Source: Chitinophagaceae bacterium (GTDB lineage: Bacteria; Bacteroidota; Bacteroidia; Chitinophagales; Chitinophagaceae). From it: DNA of 52,056 nucleotides. Shown piece after piece: positions 7,500 through 15,785 of this stretch. The stretch spans positions 1-52,056 of the forward strand of contig JANYCA010000152.1 in the NCBI GenBank assembly GCA_025360525.1, read 5' to 3'. The number at the start of each line of letters is the position of its first letter. Position 1 is the first letter of the stretch. The notes under the pieces are model-generated. The model was not told the DNA's origin. It was given only the letters and a program-made list of their open reading frames with translations, and made no database searches. Both the position numbers and the translations under genes were made by a program.

Positions 7500-7700
7500 C
7501 AACAAACCAGTATTTTAGCTTTCAACCAAAATGTTGCTCAAATAAGTGTAGATATAAATAATGAGCTAAAGAAAAAAAGAAAGCACATTGAAATGGCTGA
7601 TCTTTTCATTGCTGTAACTTCTATTACTTACCACCTACCAATTGCTACTTTAAATAAAAAGCATTTTGAACGAATAGGTAGTCTATTTATTATTGAATAA
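7500..7700 (+). pseudogene. 3' remnant of a PIN-domain (VapC-like) toxin
   Basis: The frame encodes AFNQNVAQISVDINNELKK, then IEMADLFIAVTSITYHL, PIATLNKKHFERI and a final GSLFIIE. This is the C-terminal half of a PIN-domain ribonuclease: the third and fourth acidic positions (Asp of MADLFIA) and the TxNxxHF motif are kept. The N-terminal half with the first catalytic Asp is absent; the sequence before about 7497 does not continue the domain, and the IS110 element ends just upstream. No antitoxin gene is adjacent. The IS insertion or a deletion probably removed the front of a toxin-antitoxin locus (inference). Confidence 0.7.
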
Positions 7701-7723
7701 GAACAACGTTCGATGTGCGAATT

Positions 7724-7765
7724 TTTTTCCAGCAACGTCGCTCAACAAACCATTAAGCAGAGCAT
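7724..7765 (-). repeat. Hairpin repeat, partial copy C
   Basis: The reverse complement reads GCTCTGCTTAATGG then TTGTTGAGCGACGTTGCTGG, matching the right two thirds of copy A (CTCTGCTTATTG, GTTGAGAGACGTTGCTGG). The CGCAACGTCC arm is lost. It starts 24 bases after the stop of the PIN remnant. Confidence 0.55.
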
Positions 7766-7909
7766 AGGGCCAAACTTGAACTCCAGGGGCAACCCACTTA
7801 AAAACTGCTCTCGAAAAAAGAAAATCACTCAATTTTTCTCCTAAGAAAATTCTACTTCCCCGCTTCCCATTTTCCACTATTTTGTAATAAACAAACTACT
7901 TTTACCCCC

Positions 7910-10798
7910 ATGCAAAAAAAATTATTTCTCCTCGATGCTTTTGCCCTCGTGTTTAGGGCTTATTATGCGCTGATACGCAATCCACGTATCACCAGTAAAG
8001 GCCGTAATACCAATGCCCAGTTTGGGTTTACCAATACATTGGTTGATTTAATCAACAACCAAAAGCCCACCCATATGGCCGTGTGTTTTGATACCCAAGC
8101 CCTAACAGAACGCCACACAGATTTTGCAGATTATAAAGCCAACCGGCAGGAAACCCCGGAAGATATTTTAGCAGCCGTACCTGATATAAAAAAAATTATT
8201 GAAGCATTAAATATTCCGGTAATTGCCATTGACGGGTACGAAGCCGATGACGTTATTGGCGCTCTCGCCAGGCAGGCCGAACTGGCAGGATATGAAGTGT
8301 ACATGGTAACTCCCGATAAAGACTATGGCCAGCTGGTAACCGAAAAAATTAAAATCTACAAACCACCCTACCAAGGCGGCAGTATAGAAATTATGGGGCC
8401 AAAAGAAGTGTGTGAAAAATGGGGTATCAAAAATGTAAGCCAGGTAATTGATATTTTAGGGTTGATGGGAGATGCCGTAGATAATATCCCCGGCATAAGG
8501 GGCGTAGGCGAAAAAACGGCAGCCAAGTTGCTGGCTGAGTATGAAACACTGGAGAATATTTTAGCCAACGCAGATAATATAAAAGGCTCCCTTGGAGAAA
8601 AAGTACGGGCAGGAAAAGACGACGCCATAATGAGTAAAAAACTGGCTACCATCATCACCGATATTCCGGCAGCGGTTTTTCATGAGGAGGATTTTAGAAT
8701 TAAGGAAATGAACAAAGAGGCGCTGAGGGAAGTGTTCGATATGCTCGAGTTCCGGTCCTTTACTAAACGGTTGTTAGGAGAAGATGCAGGTGCATTACCT
8801 GATCAATGGAGACCAGCAACCAGCACCGAACCCGGACAATCATCAACCGGCAACACCAAAGCAAAAGCAAATACAAACCAGCTAGACCTTTTTGGAAATA
8901 ATGATGCAGCAGTAACCGCTGCAGCTGATGAGGAACAAGTACAGGAAAAGCCGGAAGCTCAGCCAATAGTTCCGCCGACAGCAAATATCCACACCACACC
9001 ACACCATTACATCTTGCTAGATGATGAATTAGCCATTCAGCAGTTTGTAGATTCAGCCATGGGGCAAACTGAAATCTCTTTTGATACAGAAACCACGGGC
9101 CTCGATCCCAACGAAGCGGAACTGGTAGGACTTAGTTTTTCCATCAAACCAACAGAAGCTTATTACGTGCCATGCCCTGCAGACAGAAATGAATGCATAG
9201 AGCTTTTAAACCATTTTCAACCACTGTTCAACAACTCAAACATTTGCTGGATTGGCCAAAATATCAAGTATGATTTACTGATGTTGAAATGGTACGGTTT
9301 TGAGCTGCAGGGAAATATTTTTGATACCATGCTTGCTCATTATGTAATAGAGCCCGATGGCAAAAGCAGCATGGATTTACTGAGTGTTAAATTCCTCGGT
9401 TATCAGCCGGTATCCATTACCGAATTAATTGGCAAAAAAGGCAAAGGACAGGGCAATATGAGGGATATTGAAATTGAAAAAATTAAAGAATATGCTGCCG
9501 AGGATGCAGACATCACCCTGCAACTAAAAAACGCTTTTCTTCCCATCATAAAAAAAGAAGCAGTAGAAAAAGTATTGTATGAAGTGGAGATTCCATTGGT
9601 AAAAGTGCTGACAGATATGGAGTTTGAGGGCATTCGCATTGATGAGAACTTTTTAAAAGACTATAGTATTGTTTTACAAAAAGATGCAAAGGAATTTGAG
9701 GAATCTGTGTATGAACAGGCTGGTGTAAGGTTCAATTTGGCAAGTCCCAAACAATTGGGCGAAGTTTTGTTTGATAAAATGAAACTGGATCCCAAAGCAA
9801 AAAAAACAAAAACGGGCCAGTATGCAACCGGCGAAGATGTATTGGCCAAACTGGCCCATCAGCATAAAATCTGCAACGATATTCTTTCATTTAGAGAGCT
9901 TACCAAATTGAAGAATACTTATGTAGATGCATTGCCCGAACTTATCAACAGTAAAACCGGCAGGGTACATACTTCCTACGCACAGGCAGTAGCAGTAACA
10001 GGTAGGTTGAGCAGTACCAATCCCAATTTGCAAAATATTCCGGTACGTACCGAAAGAGGAAAGGAAATTAGAAAAGCCTTTATCCCCAGAGATGAAAATC
10101 ATGTGTTGGTTTCCGCCGATTATTCTCAAATTGAATTACGCATTGTAGCCGCCATTAGTGCGGATGTAAATATGTGCGAAGCCTTTAAAACCGGTAAAGA
10201 CATTCACACTGCTACCGCCGCCAAAGTATTTAATGTAGAAGAAGCGGATGTAACCAAAGAAATGCGGTACCGGGCTAAAAGTGTAAATTTTGGTATCATT
10301 TACGGGCAGGGTGCATTTGGCCTTGCAGAAAATTTAAGCATCTCCCGTACAGAGGCAAAGGAGATTATTGACAATTATAAAAAGCAGTTTCCCAACATAC
10401 AGAAATACATGGATGATACCATCAACTTTGCCAAAGAAAATGGCTATGTAGAAACTTTGATGGGCCGTAAACGCTGGCTGAAAGACATTACCAGCGCCAA
10501 CTTTACCGTTAGGGGGTTTGCAGAACGCAACGCCATTAACTCACCCATACAGGGCACTGCTGCCGATATGATAAAACTGGCCATGATTAAAATTGATGCA
10601 GCTTTTAAAGCCCACCATTTTAAAAGTAAAATGCTGCTACAAGTGCATGATGAATTGGTTTTTGATGTGTTGAAAGAAGAACTGGAAAAAGTAAAGCCGG
10701 TAATTTTAGATTGCATGCAACATGCGCTGGCATTGCCCAATGATGTACCCACCAATGCAGAAATAGGCGACGGCAAAAATTGGTTGCTGGCACACTAA
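7910..10798 (+). CDS. polA: DNA polymerase I
   Basis: This 962-residue protein has all three domains. The N-terminal 5'-3' flap nuclease (about 1-295) includes DAFALVFRAYYA, GYEADDVIGALA and GVGEKTA. A low-complexity linker follows (about 300-360). The 3'-5' proofreading domain has FDTETTGLD (Asp392, Glu394), NIKYDLLML and YAAEDADITL. The polymerase domain has motif A SADYSQIELRI (Asp737), motif B RYRAKSVNFGIIYGQG and motif C LQVHDELVF (Asp914, Glu915). Proofreading residues are kept, unlike in Taq-type enzymes. It fills repair gaps and removes Okazaki primers. The gene stands alone and ends at a strong terminator shared with metF. The ATG at 7910 directly precedes the conserved KLFLLDAFAL start. 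Confidence 0.98.
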   Translation: MQKKLFLLDAFALVFRAYYALIRNPRITSKGRNTNAQFGFTNTLVDLINNQKPTHMAVCFDTQALTERHTDFADYKANRQETPEDILAAVPDIKKIIEALNIPVIAIDGYEADDVIGALARQAELAGYEVYMVTPDKDYGQLVTEKIKIYKPPYQGGSIEIMGPKEVCEKWGIKNVSQVIDILGLMGDAVDNIPGIRGVGEKTAAKLLAEYETLENILANADNIKGSLGEKVRAGKDDAIMSKKLATIITDIPAAVFHEEDFRIKEMNKEALREVFDMLEFRSFTKRLLGEDAGALPDQWRPATSTEPGQSSTGNTKAKANTNQLDLFGNNDAAVTAAADEEQVQEKPEAQPIVPPTANIHTTPHHYILLDDELAIQQFVDSAMGQTEISFDTETTGLDPNEAELVGLSFSIKPTEAYYVPCPADRNECIELLNHFQPLFNNSNICWIGQNIKYDLLMLKWYGFELQGNIFDTMLAHYVIEPDGKSSMDLLSVKFLGYQPVSITELIGKKGKGQGNMRDIEIEKIKEYAAEDADITLQLKNAFLPIIKKEAVEKVLYEVEIPLVKVLTDMEFEGIRIDENFLKDYSIVLQKDAKEFEESVYEQAGVRFNLASPKQLGEVLFDKMKLDPKAKKTKTGQYATGEDVLAKLAHQHKICNDILSFRELTKLKNTYVDALPELINSKTGRVHTSYAQAVAVTGRLSSTNPNLQNIPVRTERGKEIRKAFIPRDENHVLVSADYSQIELRIVAAISADVNMCEAFKTGKDIHTATAAKVFNVEEADVTKEMRYRAKSVNFGIIYGQGAFGLAENLSISRTEAKEIIDNYKKQFPNIQKYMDDTINFAKENGYVETLMGRKRWLKDITSANFTVRGFAERNAINSPIQGTAADMIKLAMIKIDAAFKAHHFKSKMLLQVHDELVFDVLKEELEKVKPVILDCMQHALALPNDVPTNAEIGDGKNWLLAH

Positions 10799-10831
10799 TT
10801 AAATATCAACCCATAAAAACAAAACCCGGAT

Positions 10832-10872
10832 GCATTAAAAAGCTGGCCAATTAAGTGCCAGCTTTTTAATGC
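10832..10872. terminator. Bidirectional terminator between polA and metF
   Basis: GCATTAAAAAGCTGGC (10832-10847) and GCCAGCTTTTTAATGC (10857-10872) form a perfect 16-bp stem with a 9-nt loop. A/T runs in each arm make it usable in both directions, for the converging polA and metF. Confidence 0.85.
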
Positions 10873-10887
10873 TTTATCAAAATTTAT

Positions 10888-11841
10888 TTATCGTATTGCT
10901 CTAACTACATCCAAAATTACATGCTGCTTACCGAGTGTATAATAGTGTAGCACCGGCACACCAAATGCTTTTAATTCTTTCGATTGCTGTATCAGCCATT
11001 CGGTTCCAATTTGCTCTACGTCCTCATCTGTTTTGGCTTTAAGAATTGCATTGGATAAATCGGCAGGAATATCCACATGAAAAACTTTGGGTAAAATAGA
11101 GAGCTGCTTTTTATTAGTGATGGGTTTAAGGCCTGGAATAATAGGAACATCAATGCCCATATTCCTGCAGGCTTTTACAAAGTCGAAAAACTTTTGATTG
11201 TTAAAAAACATTTGTGTCATTATGTAATCGGCACCGGCATCCACCTTTTCTTTTAGGTGCAGCATGTCAGTTTCTAAATTAGGTGCTTCAAAATGCTTTT
11301 CAGGATAGCCGGCTGTGCCAATACAAAAATCAGCCTTACCGCCATTTTTAATATCTTCTTCCAGGTATATACCATTTCTTAAATTATCAACTTGTTTTTG
11401 CAAGTCAACTGCGTAAGAATGTCCGCCCACTTCAGGTTCAAAATTCGCTTCGTTTTTTGCAGCGTCGCCCCGCAATACCAGCACATTGTCAATTCCTAAA
11501 AAACTTAAATCAATTAACGCATCTTCTGTATCTCGTTTGGTAAAGCCGCCGCAAATTAAATGCGGCACCGTATCTACATTATAATGATTTTTAATGGCAG
11601 CACAAATTGCCACCGTGCCGGGTCTTTTTTTAACCTCTACCTTTTCAAAAGTACCATCCGCTTTTTTCTTAAACATGGTTTCAATGCGGTGATAGGTAAC
11701 ATTTATAAAAGAGGGTTTAAACTCCATAAAGGGGTCTAAATTATTATAAATTGTATTGATGGTTTTACCTTTTAAAGGCGGTAAAATTTCAAAAGAAACG
11801 AGCGTGTCTTTTGCCTGTGCTATATGGTCTGTTACTTTCAT
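10888..11841 (-). CDS. metF: 5,10-methylenetetrahydrofolate reductase
   Basis: The 317-residue protein matches the FAD-dependent MetF barrel. It has the N-terminal FEILPPLKGK with the catalytic Glu, FINVTYHR, the FAD-contacting VLVLRGDAAKNE and SYAVDLQKQV, GTAGYPEKHFEAPN, and ADYIMTQMFFNNQKFFDFV. It reduces methylene-THF to methyl-THF for methionine synthesis. It lies alone on the minus strand between polA and lptB. A complete Bacteroidota promoter (11859-11889) lies upstream, giving a short leader to the ATG at 11841. Confidence 0.97.
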   Translation of the reverse strand: MKVTDHIAQAKDTLVSFEILPPLKGKTINTIYNNLDPFMEFKPSFINVTYHRIETMFKKKADGTFEKVEVKKRPGTVAICAAIKNHYNVDTVPHLICGGFTKRDTEDALIDLSFLGIDNVLVLRGDAAKNEANFEPEVGGHSYAVDLQKQVDNLRNGIYLEEDIKNGGKADFCIGTAGYPEKHFEAPNLETDMLHLKEKVDAGADYIMTQMFFNNQKFFDFVKACRNMGIDVPIIPGLKPITNKKQLSILPKVFHVDIPADLSNAILKAKTDEDVEQIGTEWLIQQSKELKAFGVPVLHYYTLGKQHVILDVVRAIR

Positions 11842-11858
11842 GAATTAAAAAATGTGTG

Positions 11859-11889
11859 CAAATTTACTTAAGTAAGTATAAAGCGCAAA
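11859..11889 (-). promoter_or_regulatory. metF promoter, full Bacteroidota type
   Basis: On the minus strand TTTG (11889-11886), a 19-base spacer and TAAATTTG (11866-11859) match the TTTG-N19-21-TAnnTTTG consensus exactly. Transcription would start about 10 bases before the metF ATG. Confidence 0.7.
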
Positions 11890-11905
11890 CATCTGTTAAA
11901 CTTAA

Positions 11906-12754
11906 ATGATGGAACGGGCTTTTAATGGTTTGGCCTATTTTTGTTGCAAATATTTTCCATTGGACTTAACTATACAAACCAACAACCTGGTAAAAATATA
12001 CGGAAGCCGTACGGTTGTAAATGATGTTTCCTTTAATGTAAAGCAAGGCGAAATTGTAGGATTGCTGGGGCCCAACGGAGCCGGTAAAACAACTTCTTTT
12101 TACCAGGTGGTAGGTTTGGTAAAGCCAGATTCTGGTGAAGTTTTTTTAAACGACATCAATATTACCAACCTGCCTATGTACAAAAGGGCGAAGATGGGTA
12201 TTGGCTACCTGCCGCAGGAAGCCAGTGTTTTCAGGAAACTGAGTGTGGAAGATAATATTATGGCGGTGTTGGAAATGACCGATCTTTCCAAACAGGAACA
12301 AAAAGATAAACTGGAACGATTACTGGAAGAATTCCGGTTGCAAAAAGTAAGAAAAAACAACGGCGATACCTTGAGCGGTGGCGAAAGGCGAAGAACTGAA
12401 ATTGCCCGGGCACTGGCGGTAGATCCAAAGTTTTTTTTGCTGGATGAACCATTTGCTGGTGTGGATCCCATTGCTGTTGAAGATATACAGGCTATTGTGG
12501 CCAGGCTTAAGTTCAGGAACATAGGTATTTTGATAACAGATCATAATGTAAATGAAACGCTTTCTATCTGCGACAGGGCCTATCTTTTAATTGATGGAAA
12601 GATATTTAAACATGGCACGGCCGAAGAACTGGCGAACGACGAACAGGTAAGAAGGTTGTACCTCGGCCGTAATTTTGAATTAAAACGAAAGGATTATTTG
12701 CACGAAGCAGCGGCAAGGATGGAGGATGAAAATGGGGAAGTATTTGGAGAATAA
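11906..12754 (+). CDS. lptB: LPS export ABC transporter ATP-binding protein
   Basis: This is a complete ABC ATPase with Walker [14 protein letters not shown], the Q-loop [19 protein letters not shown], signature LSGGERRR, Walker [14 protein letters not shown] and switch His in ITDHN. The [21 protein letters not shown] stretch is diagnostic for LptB, which powers lipopolysaccharide extraction from the inner membrane with LptFG; those partners are not in this window. The ATG at 11906 is doubtful. A perfect -7 element TATTTTTG lies inside the frame at 11936-11943, so translation more likely starts at TTG 11960 ([15 protein letters not shown]), giving 264 residues. Confidence 0.93.
   Translation: MMERAFNGLAYFCCKYFPLDLTIQTNNLVKIYGSRTVVNDVSFNVKQGEIVGLLGPNGAGKTTSFYQVVGLVKPDSGEVFLNDINITNLPMYKRAKMGIGYLPQEASVFRKLSVEDNIMAVLEMTDLSKQEQKDKLERLLEEFRLQKVRKNNGDTLSGGERRRTEIARALAVDPKFFLLDEPFAGVDPIAVEDIQAIVARLKFRNIGILITDHNVNETLSICDRAYLLIDGKIFKHGTAEELANDEQVRRLYLGRNFELKRKDYLHEAAARMEDENGEVFGE
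11936..11943 (+). promoter_or_regulatory. -7 promoter element for lptB
   Basis: TATTTTTG matches TAnnTTTG. Its position after the first possible ATG supports the downstream start at 11960. No convincing -33 element was found. Confidence 0.45.
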
Positions 12755-13026
12755 AACTTAGTTGATATTGCGATCTGTCGTATTGAATCGCAAATATTTT
12801 TATAGAATTCCTATAAATGACAATTTTTTATTGGTATTAATCTGTATTAAAACCTATTAAAAAAGCTGCTACATTCTCAACAACTTTGTTGTCTTTATAA
12901 TCGCAAAAATTAATACTTCAGCGTAACATTTAAACCCCTCATAATTGGGTGCTCTTTTTATCTGCTAACAAATATTTATAATAGCTTTTTGTTTTTGCCT
13001 GCTATTGTGTATTTTGCCGGATACAA

Positions 13027-14559
13027 ATGAAATTTTTATCGCCTGCTATATCGAAATTGGCCCGTATGCGTTTATGGCGCATTCAAAACTGGAGTAATCA
13101 TCCGGTGGCGGCACAACGGGAGGTGTTGCAAAACCTGGTAACCGATGCCCAATACACGGAGTTTGGAAAAAAGTATCATTTCTCCTCTTTATTCAACGTA
13201 AAGGAATTTAAAAAACGGGTACCCATACAGGAATACGACGATTTAAAATGCTACGTTCAGCGAATGATGAATGGCGAAGAAAATATTCTTTGCGGTACAC
13301 CAGTTAACTGGTTTGCCAAAAGTAGCGGCACCACATCCGATAAAAGCAAATTTATTCCCATCAGTGACGACAGTCTGCAGGACAATCATTTTCAGGCGAG
13401 CAAAGATGTATTAAGCAATTATTATAAAAATTTCCCCAGCAGCGACTTGCTTACCGGCAAGGGTTTGGTGATTGGTGGCTCTCACCAGATAGATATACTG
13501 AATGAAGAACTTGATATTAAATTTGGTGACCTCAGTGCGATTTTAATGGAGAACTCACCCTTTTGGGGTCAGTGGCTTCGTACGCCCGAACTAAGCATTG
13601 CCCTGCTGGACGAATGGGAAAATAAAATTGAACTACTGGCACAAAATACTGCCAACGAAAACGTAACCTTGTTGGCTGGTGTGCCTACCTGGACGTTGCT
13701 CCTGCTAAAACGGATACTTGAAATAAAGGGCAAAAAAACGATTAAAGAAGTTTGGCCCAATTTGGAATTGTACATTAACGGGGGCGTTTCTTTTGTGCCC
13801 TACCGGGAGCAGTTTGACAAAATTATTGGTGATAAAATTAACTACCTCGAAATTTACAATGCCAGTGAAGGCTTTTTTGCGGGGCAGGAAAAACCGGATG
13901 ATGATGGCATGTTGCTGTTTACAGAGCATGGTGTTTTTTATGAATTTTTACCGGTGGAAGAATATGGAAAGCCCAACCCGGGTACGGTAGGTTTAAAGAA
14001 TGTTCAGGTGACAAAAAATTACGCATTGGTAATAAGCACCACCGGTGGGCTTTGGCGCTACCTGGTGGGAGATACCATTCAGTTTACCTCCCTTAATCCT
14101 TATAAAATAAAAGTTACCGGAAGGCTTAAACACTATATCAATGCCTTTGGCGAAGAAGTAATTGCAGACAATAGCGATAATGCCATTGCAGCAGCTTGTG
14201 AAAAAACAAATGCAATCGTAAATGATTATACTGCGGCCCCTGTTTACTTTTGTGATGGCGCTAATGGCACGCATGAATGGCTAATAGAGTTTGACAAGCA
14301 TCCGGAGAGTTTAGAACAATTTACCATTGAGTTAGATAAGGCATTGAAGAACTGCAACAGCGATTATGAAGCCAAGCGTTACAAAGATATTGCCTTGCGA
14401 ATGCCCATAGTGAGGGCTTTACCAAACGGCACTTTTAATGAATGGCTTAGAAGCAGGGGCAAATTGGGAGGGCAACACAAAGTGCCCCGGCTTAGCAATG
14501 AGCGGAAAATATTGGAAGAAATTGTAGCATTAACCCACTTACAAAATACAATTAAATGA
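13027..14559 (+). CDS. GH3-family acyl-adenylating enzyme
   Basis: This 510-residue protein is a full-length member of the GH3 auxin-responsive family found in Bacteroidota. Landmarks are the ATP-binding WFAKSSGTTSDKSKFIP (about residue 95), LINGG-like LELYINGGVSFVPYR, EIYNASEGFFAGQ and the C-terminal hinge KVTGRLKHYINAFGEEV. Plant GH3 enzymes adenylate a carboxylic acid and join it to an amino acid; the bacterial substrate is unknown. Its stop overlaps the fabG start (ATGA at 14556-14559), which suggests a role with acyl groups. A near-consensus -7 element (TATTTTG, about 13011) lies just before the ATG, implying a very short leader. Confidence 0.9.
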   Translation: MKFLSPAISKLARMRLWRIQNWSNHPVAAQREVLQNLVTDAQYTEFGKKYHFSSLFNVKEFKKRVPIQEYDDLKCYVQRMMNGEENILCGTPVNWFAKSSGTTSDKSKFIPISDDSLQDNHFQASKDVLSNYYKNFPSSDLLTGKGLVIGGSHQIDILNEELDIKFGDLSAILMENSPFWGQWLRTPELSIALLDEWENKIELLAQNTANENVTLLAGVPTWTLLLLKRILEIKGKKTIKEVWPNLELYINGGVSFVPYREQFDKIIGDKINYLEIYNASEGFFAGQEKPDDDGMLLFTEHGVFYEFLPVEEYGKPNPGTVGLKNVQVTKNYALVISTTGGLWRYLVGDTIQFTSLNPYKIKVTGRLKHYINAFGEEVIADNSDNAIAAACEKTNAIVNDYTAAPVYFCDGANGTHEWLIEFDKHPESLEQFTIELDKALKNCNSDYEAKRYKDIALRMPIVRALPNGTFNEWLRSRGKLGGQHKVPRLSNERKILEEIVALTHLQNTIK

Positions 14560-15311
14560 AATTATTAGCAGGAAAAACAGCCATTGTAACAGGAGCAGCA
14601 CGTGGTATTGGTGAAGGTATTGCGCTGAAGTTTGCAGAACAGGGAGCTAATGTTGCCTTTACATTTATCAGCGACAGCAGTACAGAAAAAGCAACGGCTT
14701 TGCAAGAAAAATTAACAGCAATGGGTGTAAAAGCGAAAGCCTACCAAAGCAACGCAGGCGATTTTGCTGCTTGTGAATTATTTGTAAATGATGTGTTGAA
14801 AGAATTTGGTCAAATAGATATCTGTGTAAACAATGCTGGTATTTCAAAAGATAATTTATTGCTGCGGATGACGCCCGATCAATGGGATGAGGTGATGCAG
14901 GTAAACCTGAAAAGTGTGTTCAATATGACCAAGCAGGTAATACGCCCCATGATGAAAGCTAAAACCGGCAGCATTATCAATATGAGCAGTGTAATTGGAG
15001 AAATGGGCAATGCAGGCCAAAGCAGTTATGCCGCCAGCAAAGCAGGTGTAATTGGTTTTACAAAAAGTGTAGCCAAAGAATTAGGCAGCCGTAATATTCG
15101 CTGCAATGCAATAGCGCCTGGCTTTGTAGAAACCGATATGACGAGTTATTTAAAAGATGGCGAAGGAGCAGAAAAGTACAAAACAGGTATTCCGTTGGGA
15201 AGATTTGGTACCGCAGAAGATATTGCAAATGTTACGCTATTTTTAGCATCCGACCTTAGTAGTTATGTAACCGGGCAGGTTATAAGTACCTGCGGTGGAT
15301 TAAATATGTAA
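14556..15311 (+). CDS. fabG: 3-oxoacyl-[acyl-carrier-protein] reductase (SDR family)
   Basis: This 251-residue classical short-chain dehydrogenase has the NAD(P)-binding TGAARGIGEGIA at the N-terminus, NNAGISKDNLLLRM, the catalytic Ser in NMSSVIGEMGN, Tyr158-x3-Lys162 in SSYAASK, and the C-terminal ISTCGGLNM. The NNAGI-KDNLL-RM block and length are typical of FabG, which reduces beta-ketoacyl-ACP in fatty acid elongation. Translation is coupled to the upstream GH3 gene through ATGA. SDR enzymes of other specificity can look alike, but the FabG-like motifs are strong. Confidence 0.92.
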   Translation: MKLLAGKTAIVTGAARGIGEGIALKFAEQGANVAFTFISDSSTEKATALQEKLTAMGVKAKAYQSNAGDFAACELFVNDVLKEFGQIDICVNNAGISKDNLLLRMTPDQWDEVMQVNLKSVFNMTKQVIRPMMKAKTGSIINMSSVIGEMGNAGQSSYAASKAGVIGFTKSVAKELGSRNIRCNAIAPGFVETDMTSYLKDGEGAEKYKTGIPLGRFGTAEDIANVTLFLASDLSSYVTGQVISTCGGLNM

Positions 15312-15395
15312 ACAGTTAAAACGCTTCCTGCTAATAAATCTGGTATAAAACGTTAATCATTTTAATTAGCTAACCCTTTTGCTGGGATAAGCTTT

Positions 15396-15403
15396 TATAT
15401 TTG
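15396..15403 (+). promoter_or_regulatory. -7 promoter element before the SulP/carbonic anhydrase unit
   Basis: TATATTTG matches TAnnTTTG exactly and lies 8 bases before TTG 15411, so transcripts would be nearly leaderless for the small gene that follows. Confidence 0.5.
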
Positions 15404-15410
15404 CAGCAGT

Positions 15411-15722
15411 TTGAAAACTAAAAAAATCATAAGTGTATTGTTGATACTTGTATTTGTATTACAAATGCTCCCTGTAAAGCAGACGGTACGGTCTTTTTGT
15501 TTTGGCAACTCCATCACAGAAGAAATTTTAGATATAAATGAATCTGCCGGAAAGATAATTGATGTAGCAGATGGAGATCATCATTTTTTTAATCATCATC
15601 GTTATTTATTACATGCGGCTTTGTCGGTTTATTATACGGCCTTTGGTTTATATCTAGCCATGCTTCCTTTGTCTCGTGCGGATGATATTGAAACACCACC
15701 CCCTAATAAAATAATTGGTTAA
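15411..15722 (+). CDS. Small exported or membrane protein of unknown function
   Basis: A 103-codon frame starts at TTG just after a good promoter element. Residues 4-22 are hydrophobic (KKIISVLLILVFVLQMLP), like a signal peptide or anchor. The middle has a cluster DGDHHFFNHHRY rich in His and Asp that might bind metal, followed by a second hydrophobic stretch (LLHAALSVYYTAFGLYLAM). I do not recognise the family. It precedes the SulP transporter by 63 bases on the same strand and may be co-transcribed. An ATG at 15465 is an alternative start but would cut the first hydrophobic segment. Confidence 0.55.
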   Translation: MKTKKIISVLLILVFVLQMLPVKQTVRSFCFGNSITEEILDINESAGKIIDVADGDHHFFNHHRYLLHAALSVYYTAFGLYLAMLPLSRADDIETPPPNKIIG

Positions 15723-15785
15723 TTTACATACTCATTCTACCATTTTTCAACAGCTCAATTACGAACCATCCTTTGTATAGTTATC

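Noticed and set aside
7282..7561. Overlapping frames upstream of the PIN remnant as an antitoxin gene
   Set aside because: The translations are Cys/Leu/Arg-rich, lack any antitoxin fold and overlap the inverted repeat of the IS110 end.
8763..9002. Antisense frames within polA and other long genes
   Set aside because: They are complements of well-supported coding regions, with no own promoter or family features.
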